NCBI GenBank assembly: GCA_934630985.1
Contig: CAKTXO010000104.1
Coordinates: forward strand, 1-5,627
DNA length: 5,627 nt
Direction: 5' to 3'
DNA from: an uncultured Oscillospiraceae bacterium
Lineage (GTDB): Bacteria > Bacillota > Clostridia > Oscillospirales > Oscillospiraceae
Made by a program: the position numbers and the translations under genes
In this document: one piece after another, positions 1 through 5,627 of the stretch
Position numbering within the stretch: position 1 is the stretch's first letter
Layout: every line of letters begins with the position of its first letter
Notes under the pieces: model-generated
What the model was told of the DNA's origin: nothing
What the model saw: only the letters and a program-made list of their open reading frames with translations
Database searches by the model: none

Positions 1-13
1 CCGGAGGAAATAA
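1..13 (+). other. Possible last codons of an upstream gene
   Basis: Reading from base 2 gives three codons (Arg-Arg-Lys) and a TAA stop at 11-13, directly before a hairpin terminator at 18-47. That arrangement fits the 3' end of a + strand gene outside the window. Too few codons are visible to identify it. The frame starting at base 1 also stays open until a stop at 34-36, inside the hairpin, so the assignment is tentative. Confidence 0.3.
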
Positions 14-17
14 GAAC

Positions 18-47
18 AAAAGGCTCCCTTGCGTAAGGGAGCCTTTT
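18..47 (+). terminator. Intrinsic terminator of the upstream gene
   Basis: A perfect 13-bp inverted repeat (arms 18-30 and 35-47) encloses a 4-base GCGT loop. The outer four pairs are A-T, so the + strand transcript ends in a short run of four U (44-47) after a GC-rich core. On the opposite strand the hairpin is followed by a longer T-rich stretch, so it could work in both directions. It separates the upstream gene from the GIY-YIG gene that starts at 64. Confidence 0.8.
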
Positions 48-63
48 CACCTTGGGAGGCACT

Positions 64-318
64 ATGTGGTATCTATATATCCTGCGCTGCGGGGACGGCA
101 GCCTGTACACCGGCATTACCACGGACGTTCCCCGGCGGCTGGAGGCCCACCGGCAGGGCAAGGGAGCCAAGTACACCCGGGGCCGGGCTCCGCTGACCCT
201 GTGCTATCAGGAGGAATGGGGCACCCACTCCGAGGCTCTGAAGCGGGAGCTGGCGGTGAAGGCGCTGACCAGAGCGGAAAAGGAGGCGCTCATTCAGTGC
301 GTCCCCGGTCAGAAATGA
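64..318 (+). CDS. GIY-YIG nuclease-domain protein, YhbQ/YazA (UPF0213) type
   Basis: An 84-residue protein made of one GIY-YIG domain, the usual length for this family. The first motif is the family variant YLYIL at residues 3-7, and the second is LYTGIT at 14-19. The conserved Arg pair follows at R24-R25 (VPRRLEAH), then a GKGAKYTRGR segment at 32-41. The likely metal-binding Glu is E62 in ALKRELAVKALT. The domain is a nuclease fold; E. coli YhbQ has been linked to DNA processing, but the cellular role of this subfamily is poorly defined and no substrate can be read from sequence. I chose ATG at 64 because GGGAGG (54-59) lies just upstream and family members begin MWYLYIL-like; a TTG at 52 in the same frame would overlap that ribosome site. 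The gene sits alone between a terminator and the feo promoter. Family assignment is firm, function is not. Confidence 0.9.
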   Translation: MWYLYILRCGDGSLYTGITTDVPRRLEAHRQGKGAKYTRGRAPLTLCYQEEWGTHSEALKRELAVKALTRAEKEALIQCVPGQK

Positions 319-337
319 TTTTTTTCCGGAAATCCTA

Positions 338-366
338 TTGACAAATTTCGGCAGATGCGGTATCTT
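338..366 (+). promoter_or_regulatory. Promoter of the feo operon
   Basis: A perfect sigma-70/SigA -35 box TTGACA (338-343) is followed after 17 bases by TATCTT (361-366), a 4/6 match to the -10 consensus. Transcription should start near 372-374, giving a leader of about 97 bases before feoA. It is the only good promoter seen between the GIY-YIG gene and feoA, and it is followed at once by an operator-like dyad. Confidence 0.75.
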
Positions 367-377
367 GTATCCGAAAA

Positions 378-393
378 GTTAGCCTGAACTAAC
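378..393. promoter_or_regulatory. Putative iron-repressor operator (DtxR/IdeR-like)
   Basis: The dyad GTTAG-N6-CTAAC starts about five bases after the predicted transcription start of the feo promoter. By eye, 374-392 matches about 14 of 19 positions of the DtxR/IdeR box as I recall it (TTAGGTTAGCCTAACCTAA). A repressor bound here would block initiation or early elongation. Iron-loaded DtxR-family proteins are known to repress ferrous-iron uptake genes, and the genes downstream are feoA and feoB. Binding and the identity of the regulator are inferred; an MntR-like or other winged-helix repressor is also possible. Confidence 0.6.
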
Positions 394-469
394 AAAAGAA
401 ATCCGGGCAGGATACGCCCTTGCGGGCAAAGCCGCCGGGAAGCGGCGTCGGTGCGGAAGGAGTGGGAAT
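394..469 (+). other. feoA leader with small GC-rich hairpins
   Basis: The rest of the untranslated leader contains short inverted repeats: GCCC/GGGC (416-419 with 424-427) and GCCGC/GCGGC (431-435 with 442-446). An alternative pairing of 405-408 with 416-419 is possible. The stems are only 4-5 bp and have no U tract, so they do not form a terminator, and I recognise no riboswitch. The stretch ends in the feoA ribosome site AAGGAG at 457-462. Confidence 0.4.
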
Positions 470-691
470 ATGCGCACATTGAAGGACGGAAAAATCGGGC
501 AGACCCTGGTGGTGCGGAAGCTTCACGGAGAAGGGGCGGTGCGCCGCCGGATCATGGACATGGGAATTACCAAGAATGTGGAAATTTTTATCCGGAAGGT
601 AGCCCCGTTGGGCGATCCTATGGAGGTCAACGTCCGGGGCTATGAGCTGAGCCTTCGGAAGGCCGACGCGGAAATGATTGAAGTTTACTGA
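470..691 (+). CDS. feoA: Ferrous iron transport protein A (FeoA)
   Basis: A 73-residue cytosolic protein with the single SH3-like fold of FeoA, which partners FeoB and is needed for full Fe(II) uptake; the exact mechanism is debated. The family core is clear: GEGAVRRRIMDMGI at residues 20-33, VAPLGDPMEV at 44-53 and VRGYELSLRKADAEMIEV at 55-72, with the length typical of a stand-alone FeoA. The ATG at 470 is set by AAGGAG at 457-462, seven bases upstream. It is the first gene of the feo unit, 15 bases before feoB and after the promoter and putative iron operator. No truncation or missing conserved segment is visible. Confidence 0.96.
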   Translation: MRTLKDGKIGQTLVVRKLHGEGAVRRRIMDMGITKNVEIFIRKVAPLGDPMEVNVRGYELSLRKADAEMIEVY

Positions 692-706
692 GAGCGGGGG
701 AACGGT

Positions 707-2890
707 ATGGAATCGTCTAGGAAGATTAAAATTGCCCTGGCCGGCAATCCCAATTGCGGAAAAACCACCCTGTTCAACATTCTGACCGGCTCCAATCAGT
801 ATGTGGGCAACTGGCCCGGCGTGACGGTGGAGAAGAAGGAGGGCACCCTGAAGGGACACCCGGAGGCGGTCATTCAGGATTTGCCCGGCATTTATTCCCT
901 GTCCCCTTATTCCCCGGAGGAGCTGGTGACTCGGCGGTATCTGGTGGAGGATCACCCGGATGTGATTCTGAACATTGTGGACGGAACGAATATTGAGCGC
1001 AATCTCTACCTGACCACCCAGCTGATGGATCTGGGGCATCCGGTGGTGCTGGCGGTGAACATGATCGATCTGGTGCGCAAAAACGGCGATGCCATCGATC
1101 TGGAAAAGCTGGGCAAGGCGCTGGGCTGCCCCTGCATGGAAATCAGCGCGCTGAAGGGCGAGGGCTGCGTGGAGGCCGCCGAGGCGGCGCTGGCTCTGGG
1201 CAAGAATCACACCCACAGCGACCGTCCCCATGTGTTCGGCGGCAGCGTGGAGCACGCCCTGGCCCACATCGAGGAATCCATCGAGGGCAAGGTGCAGTCC
1301 AACTATCTGCGCTGGTACGCCATCAAGCTCTTTGAGCGGGACGAGATGGTGCGCAAGGAGCTGAACTTCCCCAAGGAACTTCTGGATCACCTGGAAATGC
1401 ACATCCGGGACTGTGAGCGGGAGATGGACGACGACGCGGAGTCCATCATTGCCGACCAGCGGTACACCTACATTGAGTCCGTAATCCGCAAGGCCGTGCA
1501 GAAGAAGGCTCCCAAGCACTCCCTGTCGCTGTCCGACAAGATCGACCGGGTGGTGACGGATCGGGTGCTGGCTCTGCCCATCTTTGCCCTGATTATGTTC
1601 GGAATGTATGCCATCGCCATGGGCAGCTTCCCCTTCTCCATCGGCACCATTGGCTCCGACTGGGCAAACGACGTGCTCTTCGGACAGTGGATTCCGGATG
1701 CTCTGGGCACGGTTCTTCGGGCGCTGCATGTGAGCGATTGGCTTTACGGCCTGGTGATGGACGGCATTCTGGCCGGTGTGGGCGCGGTGCTGGGCTTTGT
1801 GCCCCAGATTCTGGTGCTGTCCTTCCTGCTGTCCCTGCTGGAGGACGTGGGCTATATGTCCCGGGTGGCCTTCATTATGGACAGGCTCCTGCGGAAATTC
1901 GGTCTGTCCGGCAAATCCATCATTCCCATGCTGGTTGCCACCGGCTGCGGCGTGCCCGGCATTCTGGCCTCCCGAACCATCGAGCAGGAGAACGACCGGA
2001 AGATCACCGTCATGACCACGGGCTTCATTCCCTGCGGCGCGAAAATGCCCATCATCGGCCTGTTTGCCGGTGCGGTGTTCGGCAATTCCCCCTTGGTCGC
2101 GGTATCCGCCTTCTTCATAGGCGTTGGGGCGGTGGTGACCTCCGGCGTGATTCTGAAGAAATTCAAGACCTTTGCCGGAAAGCCCGCGCCCTTTGTCATG
2201 GAGCTGCCTGCCTATCATCTGCCCTCTGCCAGAAATGTGCTCCGGGCTACCGGGGAGCGGGGCATGGACTTTGTAAAGCGGGCGACCACCATCGTCCTGC
2301 TCAGCTCCATTGTGCTGTGGTTCCTGAAGGGCTACGGCTTTGCCGGCGGCAGCTTCGGCCCGGTGGAGGACAGCAATCTGTCTCTGCTTGCGGATTTCGG
2401 CCGGCTCTTTGCCTGGATTTTCTATCCCCTGGGCTGGAAGGGGGACATGGCCTGGAAGGCAACCGTGGCCTCCATTACAGGTCTTGTCGCCAAGGAGCAG
2501 GTGGTCATGACCTTCGGCAGCCTCTATCACTTTGCCGGTGAGCTGAGCGAAAGCGGCAGCGAGATCTGGAAGCTGATCGCCGCGGACTTTGGCCCTGCCC
2601 GGGCTTACAGCTTCATGATTTTCAATCTGCTGTGCGCGCCCTGCTTCGCCGCCATCGGCGCCATTCGCCGGGAGATGGGCAGCCGGAAGTGGACCTGGAT
2701 TACCATCGGCTATATGTGTGCCTTTGCCTATGCCGTGTCCCTGATTGTCTTCCAGTTCGCGGGACTGTTCACGGGGGAAGCCCATTTCGGAATCCTGACC
2801 TTTGCGGCACTGGCGGTGCTGGCGGTGCTTGTGTATCTGGTGGCGCGGAGGAACAAATATGCCGATGCCCAGGTACGCGTGGGCGTGTGA
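707..2890 (+). CDS. feoB: Ferrous iron transporter FeoB
   Basis: A 727-residue inner-membrane Fe(II) transporter with an N-terminal G-protein domain. The GTPase motifs are complete: G1 GNPNCGKT (13-20), G2 region GVTVEKKEG (38-46, T40), G3 DLPG (58-61), G4 NMID (118-121) and G5 SALK (147-150). A helical cytosolic FeoB domain spans about 165-275. The membrane part starts near 286 after the family segment KIDRVVTDRVLALPIF and holds two Gate-type repeats. Hallmarks are EDVGYMSR (379-386), GCGVPG (413-418), FIPCGAKMP (440-448) and a CAPC pair at 643-646. These conserved cysteines are often proposed to line the iron path. The last span is near 695-717, ending in a short basic tail. The ATG at 707 follows a G-rich ribosome site at 696-700. 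Length fits Gram-positive FeoB, slightly shorter than the 773-residue E. coli protein. It is cotranscribed with feoA, and its stop codon overlaps the ribosome site of the next small gene. Confidence 0.98.
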   Translation: MESSRKIKIALAGNPNCGKTTLFNILTGSNQYVGNWPGVTVEKKEGTLKGHPEAVIQDLPGIYSLSPYSPEELVTRRYLVEDHPDVILNIVDGTNIERNLYLTTQLMDLGHPVVLAVNMIDLVRKNGDAIDLEKLGKALGCPCMEISALKGEGCVEAAEAALALGKNHTHSDRPHVFGGSVEHALAHIEESIEGKVQSNYLRWYAIKLFERDEMVRKELNFPKELLDHLEMHIRDCEREMDDDAESIIADQRYTYIESVIRKAVQKKAPKHSLSLSDKIDRVVTDRVLALPIFALIMFGMYAIAMGSFPFSIGTIGSDWANDVLFGQWIPDALGTVLRALHVSDWLYGLVMDGILAGVGAVLGFVPQILVLSFLLSLLEDVGYMSRVAFIMDRLLRKFGLSGKSIIPMLVATGCGVPGILASRTIEQENDRKITVMTTGFIPCGAKMPIIGLFAGAVFGNSPLVAVSAFFIGVGAVVTSGVILKKFKTFAGKPAPFVMELPAYHLPSARNVLRATGERGMDFVKRATTIVLLSSIVLWFLKGYGFAGGSFGPVEDSNLSLLADFGRLFAWIFYPLGWKGDMAWKATVASITGLVAKEQVVMTFGSLYHFAGELSESGSEIWKLIAADFGPARAYSFMIFNLLCAPCFAAIGAIRREMGSRKWTWITIGYMCAFAYAVSLIVFQFAGLFTGEAHFGILTFAALAVLAVLVYLVARRNKYADAQVRVGV

Positions 2891-2899
2891 GGAAGAAAA

Positions 2900-3031
2900 A
2901 TGGGCAATGTAATTGTCATCGGGGTTCTGCTCTGCGTGGCGGGACTGGCCGTCCGCTTCCTGCACCGGCAGAAAAAGCAGGGCGGCTGCTGCGGCGATTG
3001 CAGCCGCTGCGGCGGCTGTAAACGAGAATAA
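2900..3031 (+). CDS. FeoB-associated Cys-rich membrane protein
   Basis: A 43-residue protein that short-ORF filters would miss. It starts nine bases after feoB, with a GAGGA ribosome site (2889-2893) that overlaps the feoB stop codon. Residues 4-21 form one hydrophobic membrane span containing C12. A basic stretch follows (HRQKK, 22-26), then a cysteine cluster GGCCGDCSRCGGC (28-40) with Cys at 30, 31, 34, 37 and 40. The basic stretch after the span suggests the Cys-rich tail is cytosolic. This layout and position match the Gram-positive FeoB-associated Cys-rich membrane protein family (Pfam FeoB_associated), which commonly follows feoB. A role in iron delivery, iron sensing or FeoB stability, perhaps in place of FeoC, is inferred; the biochemistry is not settled. 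A terminator begins ten bases after its stop, making it the last gene of the operon. Confidence 0.88.
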   Translation: MGNVIVIGVLLCVAGLAVRFLHRQKKQGGCCGDCSRCGGCKRE

Positions 3032-3040
3032 ACAGCCTGA

Positions 3041-3070
3041 GGGGCACCGGGAAACCGGTGCCCCTTTTTT
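3041..3070 (+). terminator. Intrinsic terminator of the feo operon
   Basis: A perfect 10-bp GC-rich stem (3041-3050 with 3055-3064) closed by a GAAA tetraloop is followed at once by six T (3065-3070). An A-T pair at 3040/3065 can extend it. It lies ten bases after the stop of the Cys-rich gene and should insulate smc from feo transcription. Confidence 0.95.
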
Positions 3071-3092
3071 CTGCCTTGGAGGAAAGAAGGAC

Positions 3093-3121
3093 TTGCAATT
3101 GCCTGGGAATTCGACTATAAT
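3093..3121 (+). promoter_or_regulatory. Promoter of smc
   Basis: A consensus -10 box TATAAT (3116-3121) stands 17 bases after TTGCAA (3093-3098), a 4/6 match to the -35 consensus. Transcription would begin near 3128, leaving a leader of about 26 bases before the GTG start of smc. Its place right after the feo terminator supports independent expression of smc. A 7-bp dyad (3117-3123 and 3130-3136) overlaps the -10 box, but it may only reflect AT-richness. Confidence 0.8.
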
Positions 3122-3153
3122 AAACTGAATTATTATCTGCAAGAGGTTACGCT

Positions 3154-5627
3154 GTGTACTTAAAATCACTGGAATTGCAGGGCTTCAAGTCCTTCCCGGA
3201 TAAGACCCTGATTCGCTTCGGCGACGACATCACCGCCATTGTCGGCCCCAACGGCTCAGGCAAATCGAATATCTCCGATGCCATTTTGTGGGTGCTGGGC
3301 GAGCAGAGCTCCAAATCTCTGCGAGGCGCGAAAATGGAGGACGTGATCTTCGGCGGCACCCAGAAGCGGGGCGCCGTAGGCTTTGCCGAGGCCACCCTGA
3401 CCCTGGACAATACCGACCGGGCGCTGGCCTATGATGCCGACGAGGTGATGGTCACCCGCCGGTATTACCGCAGCGGCGACGGGGAATACTACATCAATAA
3501 GCAGTCTGCCCGTCTGAGGGACATCAATGAGTTGTTCATGGACACCGGCCTGGGCAAGGAGGGCTACTCCAACATCGGCCAGGGGCGTATCGATGAGATA
3601 CTTTCCCTGAAAAGCGGCGACCGCCGGGAGATTTTCGAGGAGGCCGCGGGCATTTCCAAGTACCGTCACCGGAAAGAGGAGACGGAGAAGAAGCTGGAGC
3701 ACACCGAGGACAACCTGCTTCGCATCGGCGACAAGGTCTCCGAGCTGGAATTGCAGCTGGAACCGCTGAAGGCTCAGTCGGAGAAGGCAAGAAAGTACCT
3801 GGAACTGAAGGAAGAGCTGAAGGGCGTGGAGGTAGCCGTGTGGCTGGACACCCTGGAAAAGCTTTCCGCCCAGGCGAAAAAGGCCGAAGAGGACTATGCC
3901 TCCGCCTCCTTTGTTTTGCAGCAGGCTCATGACGATCTGGACGGCCTCTACCGTCAGGCCGAGGAACTGGCAAAGACTTTGCACAGCCGGGATGAGGAGC
4001 TGGAAACCGTCCGGGTGAAGGTGAACATGCTCAGCGCCACCCACCAGCAGCTGGACGGCCAGATGGCGGTTTTGCGGGGCAATGTGGATAACAACCGGAG
4101 CAATATCGCCCGGATTGAGGAAGAACTGAAGGGCCAGGAGGATCGCAGCGGCGGCATTTCCGCCCAGATTCAGCAGGCCGACGACCGGATTGGAGAAATC
4201 GAGAAGCTGCTGGAAGAGAAGCGGCAGCAGCTGGCAAATTGCCAGCAGGAGTTGACGGCGCTGACTGCCAACGCCCAGGGCATTACCCGGCAGTACCTGG
4301 AACTGCGGGGGAAGGAATCTACCCTCTCCGCGGACATAGCGGGGGCTCAGGCGGATATCCGGGGTCTGGAAGAAAGCCGTCAGCAGTCCCGGCAGCGGTT
4401 GGAGGAGCTGGAAGGGGATCTGAATTCCGGAGCCTCCCGCCGGGAAGAGGCGAGGGCGAAACTGGACGAGTGCCGAACCCAGCTTCGCACCGCCCGGGAG
4501 AACGTGACCGCGGCGAACAATACCATTTCCGGCTACACCCTCCGCCAGACCACCCGGACAAAACGCCGGGAGGAACTGGAGGAGAAAATGCGGGAAATTG
4601 TCCGCACTTTGGACTCTGTTTCCGCCAAGACCCGGGTGTTCCGGGCTATAGAGCGGGATTTTGAAAGCTATAACAAGGCCGTCCGGATGGTGATGCAGGA
4701 GGCTCAGCGTGGAGCGTTGCGGAACATCCACGGGCCGGTTTCCCGGCTGATTCGTGCGGAGGACAGCTGCACCCTGGCAGTGGAGATCGCCCTGGGCGCG
4801 GCCATGCAGCAGATCGTAGTGGGCAATGAAGCCGACGGCAAGGCGGCTATTTCCTACTTAAAGCGCACCGGCGGCGGCCGAGCTACCTTCCTGCCCATGA
4901 GCAATATTCAGGGCAGAACCCTACAGGAGACAGGTTTGGAGGACTGCCGGGGCTTTGTGGGCATCGCCTCCCAATTGGTGAAAACCCAGGACACCTACCG
5001 GGGCATTGTGGAGAACCTTCTGGGTCGGACGGTGATTGTCCAGGACATGGACGCGGCCATCGCCATGGCGAAGAAGTACCATAACCGATTCAAAATCGTC
5101 ACCCTGGACGGCCAGGTCATGAACCCCGGCGGCTCCATGACCGGCGGCTCCGTCAATAAGGACGCGGGCATTCTCTCCCGTGCCAACGAATTGGAAAAGC
5201 TGACCTTCCAGGAAAAGAAGCTCCAGGAAGACCGACAGGTGTTGGAGGCCGATTTGCAGGAGGCCCGGCGGCAGTGCGATCAGGTGGAATTCCAGCTTTC
5301 CGCCGCCCGGGATCAGCTTCGGGAGGCGGAGGATCAGGTTCTTCGGCTGGAAGGCCAGGAGAAGCAGCATGAAATTCTGCTCAGCGCCATTGAGGAGGCG
5401 GAAGGTTCTGCCCGCCGGGAGCGGGAGAGCCTGGCTGCCCGGGACAGCAGCGACCGGGAGCGGTATGCCGCCCAGCAGACGAAAATTCAGCTTTACGAAA
5501 AAGAACTGTCCGAAACCAGAAGCAAGCTGGCTCTGCTGGAGGACAATCAGTCCGAGGCCGCCCAGGCCAACACCGCCATTACGGACAAAATGACCGCCCT
5601 GAAAACCGAGGAGGCGGCCATGGAGGC
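3154..5627 (+). CDS. smc: Chromosome partition protein Smc, 3'-truncated by window
   Basis: The first 824 residues of the SMC ATPase, which with ScpA and ScpB organises and segregates the bacterial chromosome; the frame is open to the window edge. The N-terminal head shows MYLKSLELQGFKSF (1-14), Walker A GPNGSGKS (31-38), the R-loop Arg R57 in KSLRG, the Q-loop YSNIGQGRIDEIL (138-150, Q143) and FEEAAGISKYR (161-171). A long charged, Gln/Glu-rich coiled coil covers about 170-500. The dimerisation hinge spans about 505-668, with HGPV (526-529), GGGRATFLP (573-581) and the glycine-rich MNPGGSMTGGS (656-666). The returning coiled coil follows. About 360 residues are missing: the rest of that arm and the C-terminal head with the LSGG signature and Walker B. 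The start is GTG at 3154, fixed by AAGAGG at 3141-3146, an in-frame stop at 3121-3123 and the conserved N-terminus. Its own promoter lies just upstream. The usual Firmicutes neighbour rnc is absent on the upstream side. Hinge spacing argues for true Smc rather than Rad50 or SbcC. Confidence 0.97.
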   Translation, partial: MYLKSLELQGFKSFPDKTLIRFGDDITAIVGPNGSGKSNISDAILWVLGEQSSKSLRGAKMEDVIFGGTQKRGAVGFAEATLTLDNTDRALAYDADEVMVTRRYYRSGDGEYYINKQSARLRDINELFMDTGLGKEGYSNIGQGRIDEILSLKSGDRREIFEEAAGISKYRHRKEETEKKLEHTEDNLLRIGDKVSELELQLEPLKAQSEKARKYLELKEELKGVEVAVWLDTLEKLSAQAKKAEEDYASASFVLQQAHDDLDGLYRQAEELAKTLHSRDEELETVRVKVNMLSATHQQLDGQMAVLRGNVDNNRSNIARIEEELKGQEDRSGGISAQIQQADDRIGEIEKLLEEKRQQLANCQQELTALTANAQGITRQYLELRGKESTLSADIAGAQADIRGLEESRQQSRQRLEELEGDLNSGASRREEARAKLDECRTQLRTARENVTAANNTISGYTLRQTTRTKRREELEEKMREIVRTLDSVSAKTRVFRAIERDFESYNKAVRMVMQEAQRGALRNIHGPVSRLIRAEDSCTLAVEIALGAAMQQIVVGNEADGKAAISYLKRTGGGRATFLPMSNIQGRTLQETGLEDCRGFVGIASQLVKTQDTYRGIVENLLGRTVIVQDMDAAIAMAKKYHNRFKIVTLDGQVMNPGGSMTGGSVNKDAGILSRANELEKLTFQEKKLQEDRQVLEADLQEARRQCDQVEFQLSAARDQLREAEDQVLRLEGQEKQHEILLSAIEEAEGSARRERESLAARDSSDRERYAAQQTKIQLYEKELSETRSKLALLEDNQSEAAQANTAITDKMTALKTEEAAME

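Noticed and set aside
264..325. Possible terminator of the GIY-YIG gene (seven T at 319-325)
   Set aside because: The only complementary segments nearby are CTGACC/GGTCAG with a loop of about 37 bases and a 5-bp stem with a G-U pair that sits far from the T run. Neither makes a credible intrinsic terminator.
323..332. 10-base palindrome TTTCCGGAAA just upstream of the feo -35 box
   Set aside because: It is short, has no spacer or loop, and matches no operator I know; it could easily arise by chance.
451..645. GTG-initiated frame overlapping the start of feoA
   Set aside because: It overlaps feoA in another frame, has no suitable ribosome site, and shows no recognisable family. The AAGGAG at 457-462 serves the ATG at 470.
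3078..3128. Ribosome-site-like GGAGG followed by a short frame starting with TTG at 3093
   Set aside because: The frame gives only 11 codons, and the TTG coincides with the -35 box of the smc promoter. There is no sign of a real leader peptide.
389..3169. A 926-codon open frame on the - strand across the whole feo operon
   Set aside because: It is antisense to feoA, feoB and the Cys-rich gene, crosses a clear terminator and promoter, and its translation is His/Gln/Gly-rich with no recognisable domain. It is a codon-bias shadow of strongly supported genes.
3256..4731. A 491-codon open frame on the - strand inside smc
   Set aside because: The sense strand encodes an unmistakable SMC head and coiled coil. 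The antisense product is Leu/Gln/Gly-rich without a family match that I can recognise.

Overview
The window looks like chromosomal DNA of a moderately GC-rich Gram-positive anaerobe in the Clostridia. The Oscillospiraceae/Ruminococcaceae group is my best guess, made from protein style, codon use and strong Shine-Dalgarno sites; I could not run a taxonomic search. All genes lie on the + strand and appear intact except the last, which is cut by the window edge. I see no mobile element, CRISPR array, tRNA or rRNA.

Layout: (1) Positions 1-50 hold what may be the last codons of an upstream gene and a strong hairpin terminator. (2) Positions 64-318 encode a small GIY-YIG nuclease-domain protein of the YhbQ/YazA (UPF0213) type. 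(3) Positions 319-469 have no gene but hold a promoter, a dyad resembling a DtxR/IdeR-type iron-repressor operator just after the predicted transcription start, and a GC-rich leader. (4) Positions 470-3031 form a compact ferrous-iron uptake operon: feoA, feoB and a 43-codon gene for a cysteine-rich single-span protein of the FeoB-associated type. A textbook intrinsic terminator closes it at 3041-3070. (5) Positions 3093-3121 carry a separate promoter for smc, which starts with GTG at 3154 and runs off the end at residue 824 of an expected ~1,190.

How the genes work together: FeoB is the inner-membrane Fe(II) transporter with its own G-protein domain. FeoA is its small cytosolic SH3-like partner. 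The short Cys-rich membrane protein is a frequent Gram-positive companion that may stand in for FeoC. The dyad suggests the unit is switched off when iron is plentiful. smc is a chromosome-organising housekeeping gene, separated from the feo unit by terminator and promoter, so the adjacency need not be functional. I found no convincing undescribed system. The best points to follow up are the putative iron operator and the small Cys-rich gene.
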